Origin: Nymphaea colorata
Taxonomy: Eukaryota > Streptophyta > Magnoliopsida > Nymphaeales > Nymphaeaceae
Assembly (NCBI RefSeq): GCF_008831285.2
Contig: NC_045141.1
Span: 13,132,106 to 13,196,105, forward strand
Reading direction: 5' to 3'
Length of the DNA stretch: 64,000 bases
Shown here: positions 50,173-60,800 of the stretch, in pieces
Layout of the letters: each line of letters starts with the position of its first letter
How positions within the stretch are numbered: the first letter of the stretch is position 1
Notes under the pieces: generated by a model
Databases searched by the model: none
Told to the model about the DNA's origin: nothing
Seen by the model: only the letters and a program-made list of their open reading frames with translations
Program-made: the position numbers and the translations under genes

Positions 50173-50700
50173 CCTTTTAGTATTGGCATCGATCTCAGTG
50201 CTAACCTCAACCATGCTGAGTAAATGACTGATTCTTCAACAGTAACATGTGGAGAATGAATGTCGGTTTGTGAATGGAGAATGAATATTGGTTTGTTCAC
50301 AGTACCCAGATATCCTAGCAAATGTTTCCTGAACCTTAGGATACCCTCCAATCCATATATCTCCTTCAATGATGCCACCAGTTTTTCTTTCAGAAAGAAC
50401 ATCCATAAGAGTTGTCTTCCCTGCTCTACTAACACCCATTAGTGCAGTAAGAATGCCAGGCCTGAATACACCAGTGATGTCTCTAAGTAGCTGAAGTTTT
50501 TTCCCTGTCACGCTTTGATTTCTCATTTCCTGACAAATGATAAATGACATGTAATTAGCAGAAACCTAAGTTTTTCGTGAAACAAGACTCGTAATGATCA
50601 TCACAGGACTAGTTTGTCGAGATTACCTGAGGAGCATCTACAAAGTACTCTACATCCTGAAATGCTACAGACAAAGGCTCAAAAGGCTGCACCATATTTC
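50173..50700 (-). pseudogene. PDR-type ABCG transporter fragment, frameshifted, Walker A mutated
   Basis: Two minus-strand exons, 50700-50627 and 50529-50173, are bounded by good splice sites. They read 'PFEPLSVAFQDVEYFVDAPQ', '[20 protein letters not shown]', '[16 protein letters not shown]', '[13 protein letters not shown]' and 'SAWLRL'. This is the start of the second nucleotide-binding domain of full-size pleiotropic drug resistance transporters. Three lesions are visible. A Walker A glycine is Arg (GVSRAGKTT instead of GVSGAGKTT). A 25-bp tandem duplication (50251-50300) shifts the frame after 'NIHSP'. One base is missing after 'WLRL', where the next frame reads '[10 protein letters not shown]' as in the family. 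The rest of the gene is absent. Confidence 0.93.
50251..50300 (+). repeat. 25-bp tandem duplication inside the transporter fragment
   Basis: GGAGAATGAATGTCGGTTTG(TGAAT) and GGAGAATGAATATTGGTTTG(TTCAC) lie head to tail. Because 25 is not a multiple of three, the duplication shifts the reading frame of the PDR relic. Confidence 0.92.
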
Positions 50701-51063
50701 CTGTGAAGCCATGTATGGCCATTGTAAAATTACTTATTTGAAAAATCAACAGCACGACAGTTTATGTTGAGATAATATGTTTTCACCTGTTCTCTTATGC
50801 TCCTTAATGCTGGTAGTGTTTTATAAATGATTGACTGCATTTTGTAAATTTCAAGGTCCCATGCATTTCATATTTGAAAGAGAAACAGATTTCTGTAAAT
50901 GTTTGGACCCGGCTTCTGAAGGACCTCTATTGTGTTTAGATGGATCACACATTGCTCCAGCACACCCATAATAAATTTGGTTGCTGAGAGTATAAGTGAG
51001 CATGACTCTGATTATATGGATTATCACACATACACATAACAACTGTTTGTGCTGGAGGAACTA

Positions 51064-51113
51064 GTAACAGATTTAGCGGTGCACAAAAGTAACAGATTTA
51101 GCGGTGCACAAAA
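51064..51113 (+). repeat. 25-bp tandem duplication with TTTAGCGGTGCAC
   Basis: GTAACAGATTTAGCGGTGCA followed by CAAAA occurs twice without a change, at 51064 and 51089. It marks the edge of the CGGTGA-rich region. Confidence 0.92.
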
Positions 51114-51660
51114 CTACTGGCATCAATCTACACCGGTGACTGATTTCGCTGCTATATTAACTTATAACGGTGATAATGTCATCACCGGTATAAAGTTATA
51201 CCGGTGACAAATGTCATTGTTATTACTAGGCACATGTCGTAGGTGATTGTTTTCACCGCAAAAGAGTAATTCTGATGGATAGTATCCTTTACAACGGTGA
51301 AATGCGCCAAAAGGGAGGAAGCCGAACCCCAGGACCCAACCTGCCTCACGTCTCCCAACACCATCCTGTCTCCTTCCATTCAGCATGTCCCGCTCACCAA
51401 GTTGCGTGTCCCGCCTCAATCCTCCATCGCGTCTTCTCTTGCTGAGTCTTGCTCGGCGTGTCCCGCCTTGGGACTCAACCGCGTCCCTCGCGTGTCGTCC
51501 AAGTGTCCTCCGCATCACACCTCAGCATGCCCCATTCCTTGCCCTGTCGCATCCAGCTCTTCACGCATCGCCTAGGTCGCGTCTCTTCCTCTCCAACGTG
51601 TCCGCATAAAAATGTTGCGATGCGCTCGAAAACCTGGCCGGTTCCTGAGCAGCCCTAGTG
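51094..51660. mobile_element. CGGTGA-rich direct repeat, copy 1 (CACTA-like subterminal region plus GC-rich part)
   Basis: The left third is packed with ACCGGTGAC, AACGGTGATAATG, TCACCGGTATAA and TTTTCACCGC, like the alternating subterminal repeats of plant CACTA (En/Spm) elements. The right part is GC-rich and starts near CAGGACCCAACCTGCC. The whole block returns at 52110-52675 in the same orientation with scattered differences. No CACTA terminus or transposase was found, so the superfamily call is an inference. Confidence 0.55.
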
Positions 51661-52109
51661 ATGCGACCCTTTCCATGGTCGCATCTTTATCAGTCCATGG
51701 CCCAGCCAGGGCCACTATGGACGGAGATCCCAGGCCAGACGCCAACGCTTGGAGCAGCTTAAGAACAGAGAACACCACCAACACCCACAGGCCCCACGGC
51801 CAGACCCCGACGTATCGGCCTATCAGAGGTAACACTGAGGCTGACTATAATAAAAAGGGTATAGAGAAGAGTTAGACAAGGGCAATGCAAGAGTTGCTGC
51901 ATCCATTGGAGACTTGATTAGACCAATAAGTTATTGATGCGTCTGCCTAACTACTTAGCACAAAATAAGGAATAAGCTTAGGCTAGTTTAGATTGGATTG
52001 ATAAAACTCTGGAAGCCAGAAGTACTCTTTTTAGGTGTGTAAGGAAAATGTTGTTGTCGCCAAGAAATAGAGTGGACGCCTCTTTCAATAGGGTGTACAC
52101 TTATGGAGT
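51661..52109. other. Spacer between the two direct repeats
   Basis: About 450 bp separates the repeats. It contains GATGCGACC and GGTCGCATC near 51660-51690 as a short inverted pair. No open frame with a known domain was recognised. If the repeats were LTRs this would be the internal region, but it is far too short for gag-pol and lacks a recognised primer-binding site. Confidence 0.4.
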
Positions 52110-52675
52110 TGGCACAAAATTACTGGCATCAATCTACACCAGTGATTGATTTCGCTGCTATATTAACTTATAGCGGTGATGATGTCAACACCAGTATAAA
52201 GTTATACCGGTGATAAATGTCATTGCTATTACCGACTAAAGTACCAGGGACATGGATCGCCGGTGGAGGTCGTTATACGGGTGATTGTTTTCACCGCAAA
52301 AGAGCAATTCCGATGGATACTTTGAAATGCACCCAAGGCAGGAAGCTGGACCCCAGGACCCAACTTGCCTCACGTCTCCCAACACCATCCTATCTCGGCA
52401 TGTCCCGCTCATCGAGTTGCGTGTCCTGCCTCAGTCCTCCATCGCGTCCTTGTCTTCTCTTGCTCGGTGTGTCCCGCCTTGGGACTCAACCGCGTCCCTC
52501 GCGTGTCGGCCAAGTGTCCTGTGCATCACACCTCAGCATGCCCCATTCCTTGCCCTGGATGCCTTGGCGCATCCAGATCTTCACGCGTCGCCTAGGTCGT
52601 GTCTCTTCCTCTCCAACGTGTCCGCATAAGAATGTTGCGACACACTTGAAAACCTGGCCGGTTCCTGGACACTTC
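52110..52675. mobile_element. CGGTGA-rich direct repeat, copy 2
   Basis: It matches copy 1 from ACTGGCATCAATCTACACC to AACCTGGCCGGTTCCTG. There are several small indels, including an insertion containing GGATCGCCGGTGGAGG near 52250. It is followed at once by a 36-bp tandem repeat. The divergence suggests an old duplication. Confidence 0.6.
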
Positions 52676-52684
52676 AGCAGTTGC

Positions 52685-52770
52685 CTCACCATGGCCTCGT
52701 CCTCTGATTCCTCCACATACCTCACCATGGCCTCGTCCTCTGATTCCTCCACATACCTCACCATGGCCTC
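52685..52770 (+). repeat. 36-bp tandem repeat (2.4 copies)
   Basis: CTCACCATGGCCTCGTCCTC followed by TGATTCCTCCACATAC starts at 52685 and 52721, with a partial third copy at 52757. Being a multiple of three, it keeps an open frame that would repeat 'TMASSSDSSTYL', but nothing shows that the frame is expressed. Confidence 0.95.
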
Positions 52771-55700
52771 CCTTGCATGCGGGAAGTCCTCTACCTTGCC
52801 TTAGTGCCTTGATAGCCTCCCTCATGCCTTAGCCAAGTTGAGGCTAATGTCGTCCATAACTCGTGTCTATGACTCGTCCTGTTACCCCATTGCTCCGGCT
52901 GCCCAAAACTGTTGCACACCCTTGGAGGGCGTGTTAACCGTGCCCTTGGGAGGATGTGTTAACGTCACTTGATTGCCGCCCATGACAGTTAGCCGGGCGG
53001 TGGTTTAACCTCCCTCCCATGACAGTTAGTTGCATGAGCGGGTGGTGGTTTAACCTCCCTAACATGGGTGGTGGTTTAACTGGTGGTTTAACCTCCCTAA
53101 CATGGGCAGTGGTTTAACCTCCCTAACACGGAAGGGCCTTGGAAATGCCCAGGGGGGTGCAAACAACCTGGCCCCAAGAAGGGTGGATACCGCCAGCGCT
53201 CGGCCCCATGGCCGGGGTCGGGCTTCATCAAACCCTTCCCTGCCCTCCGGCACTGCAAGGGTCCTCTCGTGATGATCCTTCCCGGCGAGATCTCAAGAAA
53301 AATGATCATATTTCTCAACCGTGCCTGGTGGAGCCTCCCCTAACTCGGCCTCAGCCCAGCCATGTTGCCCCTCTTCTTGCTGCTGAGGGGTAGGCCCATT
53401 CGGCTGTGAGGATGGTGGTCCTCCTGGCTGCGGTGCACTTGGGTGGTGCGTCCCTTTTGCAAGCTGTTGTATTTTTGCTGTGACCGCATTTGAGGTGCTC
53501 TCCATTATAATCAAGGTTCTCCTTCCATTCGGTAAGCTCACACCACCCGGAATATGGTTTCAAAGAGCGTGTTCACCTGAAAGGGCGTGGGAGCTAAGCT
53601 ACCACGGGCCAGAGATGAACATCACAGGGCCACTAGATCGCCTGCCTTGGTCAATCTATTGCTCGGCCAAGTTCTCTTCACAATATGGCGCTGTATCTTG
53701 TTCAATCCTCCTACAGTAGCTCTGGTGGGGACCTCTAGACCCGGCTTGACAAATTCACGCCCGAGTGTAGACCCCAACTCCAGGATCACTCGTGGGAGCA
53801 AAACAAATTATGTTCACAAAGACTTATCTCCGTGGGACAACAACCCCGACATAATAGTTCCCTAGGTCAAAGATACAAGTGTGTTTACCCCAACCCAAGG
53901 CTTCAAACCTATTACAAGGCTAAGGGGATCAAGGCTGGTACAAACGTGAGCGATACAATTTTAACTCTCACAACTCACTCATCATTCATTCCAAACCATT
54001 CATACAATCCCTAAGAACGGCCAAACCATGCCCTAGTTAGACCGTGTCCTTGGCAAGGTGCCTTAGAGGGACTACCGACAGTAGCAAATGGCTAGAGCCT
54101 GGCTTAGGAAGGAAAGTGCACCCAATTACCCATGTTCTATAGGGTGGTGAGAAGTTACCTTGCCAATGAGAGATCGGCTTAAACAGCAATAGGATCCGAG
54201 AGAAATCCAGTGGCAAAGCCACTCTCGGATATTGCAGCACGATGGTGAGGAGGGAGGGGCTCGGCCCACCTGGCCGAGGTTGCCAAGGCGCCTGCGTGGT
54301 TGATCGGCTACTGTAGGCTATGAGTGCAGCAATAAGGCCGTTTGAAGTTGTCTGAACTGATAGCTCTGATCTGAACACAAACAGCCTTGAAGATGAACCT
54401 AACTAATGGATTCCAAGGGGTAAGGCCGTGCTCGGAACAAGGAGGTGAGCTCGGTATGGGTTAGGTGGGTCTGTTCTAGGTAGATCTAGGCTGTCACGGC
54501 AATGGGTTGGGTTGAGTAAAGCCAAGTGTAGTGGGGTTAATGCAACGACTAGGCTAATGATGGACTAGTCGGTTATGGTTTAGGGAGAGGCTCAAGGTCA
54601 TGCGATAGAGGGTGGAAAATTAAGCCTACGAGATTAGACACTAATGATAGGGTCGGTTATGATGATGGGTTAAACCAAGGGGCATGTGTGAGGGGTTATG
54701 TTACTAATGATAAGAGTGGCTACTAATGAGGAGATAGAGGAGTTAACATGAGGTGGAGGCTGATTAAGTGAGGTTAAGGCTCGATGGAGTGGATAGGGGT
54801 CGGTTACAAGGAGTTGAGAAGTTTAGGGTGTGCGAAGGGTTGGACCTAGCTAAGGTGATTGCAACATACCTTAATTCCTCAATAATGGCATGGAGATGAT
54901 GCGAGATGAGGTGATGCGTTAGAGCTGGAGTTATGACTCATGGTGGGGGGACTCCAAGAGGGTTAATGATGAGAGGAGCTAGGTGGCGAGCCAAGGGATG
55001 ATGATCCTTGAGCTCGTGGGGTTTTAGGAACGGTTATAAAAGGAAGGGAGTCCAACAGGTAGAAGTTTTGGACACTTGGCAAGGAGAGGGGTTACTCACC
55101 TTTATGGCTTCATGATCGAGGAGGTGGTGCGTGGAGTGGTGTGAGGAAAGGGACTTAATCCCTTTTGGAGGTTGTGATATGTGAGTGGCCTTGAGGGCCT
55201 TCGATGATGACACGTGGTGAGTTGGATGGTGGGGATTGGATGAGCTTGAGAGCCTTGTAACTCTCCGTTTAAAAGCGAGGAGCTCAAGGGAGGCAGCTGC
55301 GTGTAACAGTTACCGCTCGCCTTCCTTTTCTTTACTGCTTGATGGCTCAAAAGACCATGATGCCCTTGCCAATTAATTCTAACTTTGTTATTGAATAAAA
55401 CGAACCATGGGCAAACTTGGAGGAAGCGGAAAATTATTGGAGTCCGTCGGGTTTTGCCGAAAAGATAGCAGCGTGCTGTTTTCCGGCGACAGCAAGGGGC
55501 TTCCGTTCGATGGCCGTAACTAGCTCAATTCGAGTCTGAATCCGACGAAACTTGGACAGATTGCAGCTAAGATCTGGGCGATCCTAACTGAGCCAACGAA
55601 AGAGAGAATACTGTCCTGAATTTCTACAGATCCATCCTGGAACTTCCGCCTGTTCTGCCACTTAAACAACGCCTGAAATGGGGATAACAGCGGATGCGAT

Positions 55701-57768
55701 TTCTCAGCCTCTTGAAGTCTGATTGAGCTGAGAATTGGCTAGAATGATGCTGAGGCCTGGGCGAACCTAACTGAACCAACGAGAGAGTGAATTTCACCCT
55801 TGGTTGCTTCATATTTCGTCTGAACCTTCCGCCCACACACTGATTTGATTCCTTCAAGCCGTCAGACGATTTTGTTCAATTTTGGGATCAGCTGAAGGGG
55901 GATTTGCACTCCCCTTGCGACAACAATTTCACGATTCAATTTGAGTTAGATTGCTGCTGCCGTGAACTGGTTTTCCAAGCAATTCCACCGATTAATTCAC
56001 AAGAACCCGACTGGCCGTCTACCAATGGGTTCCGGCAAATCTCTCGATTTCTTACTGTGAAAACAGTCCTAACAAGCCAAGCATCGTTCTTCCTTTCCAA
56101 CAACGTTTCCGCTGGTTTTGGCAAAGGTCTAGAAGCTTACTAGGGTCGATTTCCACAGGACTTGATTTTTTGCTCAAGAGGACAGAGACCAGGGACCGGG
56201 AGATGCTACGGTGCCTACCTCAATCTCTAGCAGCCAGAGTTGATGCTCAAGTACTAGCCTACTACTAGGTTGTCTTCTCGCCCGAGGGTACTAGTCCAGC
56301 CTTTCGTCTTCTCCACCGGTGGTACTAGCCGCTTTCCGCTAGTTTTCTCTAAGCATTCCCGATTTCTTCTCCAGCCTCTAATTCCTTTTGTGGTTGAAGG
56401 AATTGCACCGTGAGAAGCTTGCAATTCAGTTGGGGAAAATTGTGCGCAGGCTAAAGTCGCCCAAGGAGGATTCCGGTGACCTCCAAGGATCGAAGCCAAA
56501 CCTTTTCTCAAATCGGCTAGAACCACGAGCAAATTTGTTGGAAATTTTCGGTCGCCGCCGGTGAAGGGGCAAGAGGAAGAAGATGGGTTCCCACACGGGG
56601 AAGGAGAAAACACTCGTTCCAAACTTTCTTAATTTATATTCAGCATAATGAAAAAAGACTTACAAAAGAGTTTAAGTACTTGAAATAAAACCATTTCTAA
56701 CACATGAACCGAGACATTTGCTGAAATGAAAATGACTCAACTTAAGCAAATGCATAAAGGGAAATGAAGAGAGACATGACATCTCGAAAGCTAGAACCCC
56801 TCGAACCTTGTGAGCTCGAGGTGGTGACTTGTCTGGGTGCCGCCCAAACTCGGTAAGTATCGAGTTAGCCTTACCCGTGAGGGCTTAGCCATATAATTTG
56901 TCTAAGTTAGGCCTTAGACTAGCACGTTGGACCCGGTTGTAGGACTAGATTCTAGATTTGAACTTGTTTCAGTCGGGTCTAGGTCTTGATCTGCGTTGAA
57001 GTTCTCGACCCTCTATCCATGTTCAGCTGTTGATGCTCTGCCTGTACTTGGTTGCTTGGTGCTTCGCCCACTCCGCCCACTGCACCTACACCAAGTATTT
57101 TGTTAACCTCCCTAAGCTCTAATTCCTCTGTCACTACAACTAGTCTCCTAAAGCCTCGGAAGATATTCTCTTTATGCTCCTGGTTGCTCACGCCTAACAT
57201 CATCATCTTGGCGTGAGCTATACATGCTCGACCCTTCTTAGCCGAGTATGTTTTGGCCTTGCTGACCACGTCGGCGCTTCTCTCCTTCAGTTTACGCCCT
57301 TCATTGGCCGCACGTTGGCCCGCTGTATCCTTTGCCTTTAGCCTCACTTGTTCGGCAGTCAAGTTTTGCGTTGCCTCGGTGCGGCTTAGGCCCTTGTTAC
57401 GAGCCGTTGGCCTGGCCTCGACCACTCCCTCGGCCATCGTCGGCTGGGATAGATTTAGGCTCACATCAAGCTCTCCCCTTTATCCCACTGTGCCTCAGCC
57501 TCTTGGTCGTCTCTGCTGCTGACCTCCTTTCGTAAGACAGATGCTCGGCCTTCCGAACTAGGCTTTCGGGGACAAGCACCCTGGGTGCGGCCAGCAAGGT
57601 ACCATGTTTTGCCTTGGCTGGGGAGGAATGATACCTCTATCAAGGAAGGGCTATATCCAGTTAGGCATTCTCCTCCGCACTTGCCCAAGGAAATTACCGC
57701 CTCCTTTCTCATATTCAGTCCACCAGTGCCAGTCATAGTATGCATCAACACCTTATTTCCAAACAGGT
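52771..57768. other. GC-richer, LTR-retroelement-like DNA without a recognised enzyme domain
   Basis: The base composition is clearly higher in GC than in neighbouring DNA. 52997-53130 has irregular repeats of GGTGGTTTAACCTCCCTAAC. AGCTCTGAT at about 54363 resembles the complement of an initiator tRNA-Met primer-binding site, which would fit a minus-strand LTR element. Two similar stretches near 55575 and 55770 share CTGGGCGA(T/A)CCTAACTGA. Minus-strand frames at 53293-53541 and 56979-57464 (161 residues, basic, coiled-coil-like) are gag-like in composition only. No protease, RT or integrase was seen. Confidence 0.4.
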
Positions 57769-57770
57769 TG

Positions 57771-57823
57771 TGTGGCACCTCGGGGTGGCGAGCAATCAGT
57801 CGTGTGGCACCTCGGGGTGGCGA
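57771..57823 (+). repeat. 32-bp-period direct duplication
   Basis: TGTGGCACCTCGGGGTGGCG(A) occurs at 57771 and 57803, separated by GCAATCAGTCG. The two copies are identical over 21 bases. Confidence 0.9.
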
Positions 57824-57839
57824 TTAGTTATTCCATGTG

Positions 57840-60800
57840 TTATTCCAAGACAAAAATTCCTGCTGAGTGGACTATTTCACACCATGCATCATTACTATAG
57901 CAAATTTCTGAAGGAAGGTTATCAACATTAGCTACATTCAACAACACAAAAGTCTTTTGAACTCCCAAGTGCAAAAAAAGAAGCAAATGATTCTTCACCT
58001 TGTGACATGCCACAAGCAAGCAATACCAGAAATACAAAATTCTTTATGATGCACTTTGATAATAACAAATGTAACATTAATTTAGACAAGGATAACACAC
58101 AATGTTGCAATAATCCAATTTATTCAGATAACCATTTTACGAACCATAATCAAACTTGGCAGCAAAGTCTACCCTGAATACAAAATTTTGAAAGCAAGAG
58201 TTCCATAACAAAGAAAAAGAATTCAGCATGTAAGTAAAGGTAGCTGTCAGAATGGAATTTTTAAAAATTTAGTTATAGATACAGTAATTTGAAGGTACAT
58301 GCCAAAGAACCCAAAATTGTGAGGTACACAACGTAACAGAAAACATGAAACACTTATAAGCATGACAGAAAACATGAAACACTTGAATAAACATGAGCAA
58401 TGAATTGACACATATCCTATGTCATAAATCTCACGATATATACAACATGGAAATAAAGAAAGAGAAAAAAAGCCTAATAGAAAATAATCAAACAAGAAAA
58501 AGGCAAAAGTCCAAAAACTTTGCAAATGAACTGGAGGATGCACAAACCTAAGAAGTCCAAAGTCACCCGAAATATCTGGATTGGCTTCATAGACTGCTTG
58601 ACACAAGTCCCACCAAGATCTGTTGTAAGGTAGACAACAAGAAACCATTCAAGCAGTCATGGCTATATATGGAACTTCTATTTCTAACCCAAATCTGCAA
58701 TTGTCAAGTTAAAAGATTGTAAGTAAAGGTCATTAGAGAAAAAAAGAATTAAATAACATATTCATTCTCAAGATTTATTTGTCATCAACAATTCTAAATT
58801 TCATCAATGTCATTATGCAACACGAACCACCTAGGTCATTATGAAAGCAGCTCGAAAGCAATCATAAATGACATAACAATAACTTTAGATAACTTACTTT
58901 TAACAGGAGTAATGCCTGGCTCAAGTCCTTCCACCCAAGAAAAATATCTTTGACGAAATTTGCATCTCTCTCTCCAAAAGCATGTCCTCCAATATGCTAC
59001 TGTTGTAATTGGGTGAAGCTTGAGAATCTACTTCAATAAATTTACATAATACAAACTCATTTAAATTTACACAGATCAACCATATGTTTGGCGAAAGTTC
59101 ATTGATAACAAGTTAACAACATAGGTTAAAAAGAAACCAAGAACAAGTTGCATAGAAAAAGAGTTTTTCCAAAAGGTGGTGCTCACCTGATCAAAGGCAG
59201 GCAAATTGGCCTGGTGTGAAACAAGATGCTCTCTTTCTTTTCCTGCTAAAGCTAATCCTTTAACTGAAAGCCTCGAATACTCAATCTGACGGTATTCCAG
59301 AAGCAAAAGATACTCGAACCTTGCACGCAACAAGCCTTGACATATAATTGAGAAAGTTTCAGGATCTCTGAACTTTTCCGAGGGGTGCAGGAGAGTGAGA
59401 GGGTGACAATTTTGTCTACCACTACCAACTTGATTCAGACAAGCATCGCAAACACAATTGGATACATTGGAATCTTGATCGGGAAAAAAAATTGGGTGCC
59501 TTCTTCAGACATCAATAATTCATGAAAGTGAGAAAACGATAACGAAAAAAAATGAGGGGAAGGGCCAGTTACGAGTATCCTTCATTCTTGAGGTCCCTCA
59601 CCACATTAAGGAGACCCTTTTCCTTGTTCGACTTCAACGCCGACCTCAACACAGAAGCCTCTGCACAAACGACAGAGGAAGAGACGAGGGGAGCAGGAGA
59701 GTGAGAGGGCGAGAGAGACAACGAGGTGAGGCACAGGAGGTTGAGCAAGGGCAAGAGAGTCGACTAGGGGAGGCGGCAGCGGTAGGAGGAGGAGGAAAGA
59801 TGCGAGCGTGCCCTAACGGGCAAAAAAAAACACGGATAAATATTTCCACCTCTCGGTGGAAACATCTTTCCGGAAACATTTTTCTGAAATCGTGTCCAAC
59901 GGTAGTTTTTTTTTTCACGTTTGATGGGAAGGAACAATTTTAAATATTTGATTTTTTTTTTCCTTCGCTATAGGGTTTTCCTGCCCATCAAACGGGCCCA
60001 AAGTACAAAATACTCCTTACGAGGTCTAACATGGGCTTCATCACCTCTTACATGCTCAAGGGACTGAAAATATGGCTTTGGGATTCTCCTACACTTCTCG
60101 AGCTTCTTCATTCAGTGGTCTCCGCCCCTCGCATGCACTTCAAGAAGAGGCCACCCACCCCCGATGTTACCTACCCTAAAGCTCATTCCTAGACTAACAC
60201 ATGATTTATACAAAACCAGGAGAGGAATTTGAACTAGACAAAATACGCTTTAGGAAGCTAGAATTAGGGGGCGTTTGATGGCCAAAAATATATTTCTGAA
60301 AAATAAATTCCAGAAATAAATTTCTGGAATTGAAGAATGGGAATTATTTTTCCGTTTTTCCAAAAACCAGCTTCTGTTTGTTATAGAGGAAATATTTTTC
60401 TGAAAAAAAAAACTTCATTTGATGGAAATGGTGAGGAAGAACGAGGAAGAAGGGAAGGAGGAGGAGGAAGAACGGAAGGGAAGGGAAGGGAAGGGAAGGG
60501 AGGAGGAGGAAAGGAAGGAGGGAGGAAGAAGAAGGGAGCGAGGGAAGAAGGAGGAAGAAGGGAAGGGAAGGGAGGAGGAGGAAAAGGGTGAGGGAAGGGA
60601 AGGGAGGAAGAAGGAGGAAGAAGGCCATCACTGATGATGAAAACGAGGGCGTAGACGGAGAGGGAAAAAAGGGTGGGCAGCAGGCCTGCCCTTTCTCCTT
60701 CCTTTCCCATCAGCCACGATTAGAGGGGCTTCCGCCCCTCTCTTTCTCCGATTGTGAGCAGTAGACACCACCAGCAGAGGGTAAACCCTCTGTTGCTTCC

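Noticed and set aside
51094-52675. The two direct repeats as LTRs of one retrotransposon
   Set aside because: The spacer is only about 450 bp, no primer-binding site or polypurine tract was found, no TG..CA ends were evident, and the motif pattern fits CACTA subterminal repeats better.
52217-52804. 195-residue frame ending in a 12-residue repeat as a secreted repeat protein
   Set aside because: It runs across the boundary of the direct repeat copy and the 36-bp tandem repeat; the equivalent frame in the other copy is broken, and there is no signal peptide.
60337-60710. Open frames rich in Glu, Gly and Arg or Pro and Ser
   Set aside because: They translate the purine- and pyrimidine-rich arms of the Harbinger-like element; composition alone explains the lack of stops.
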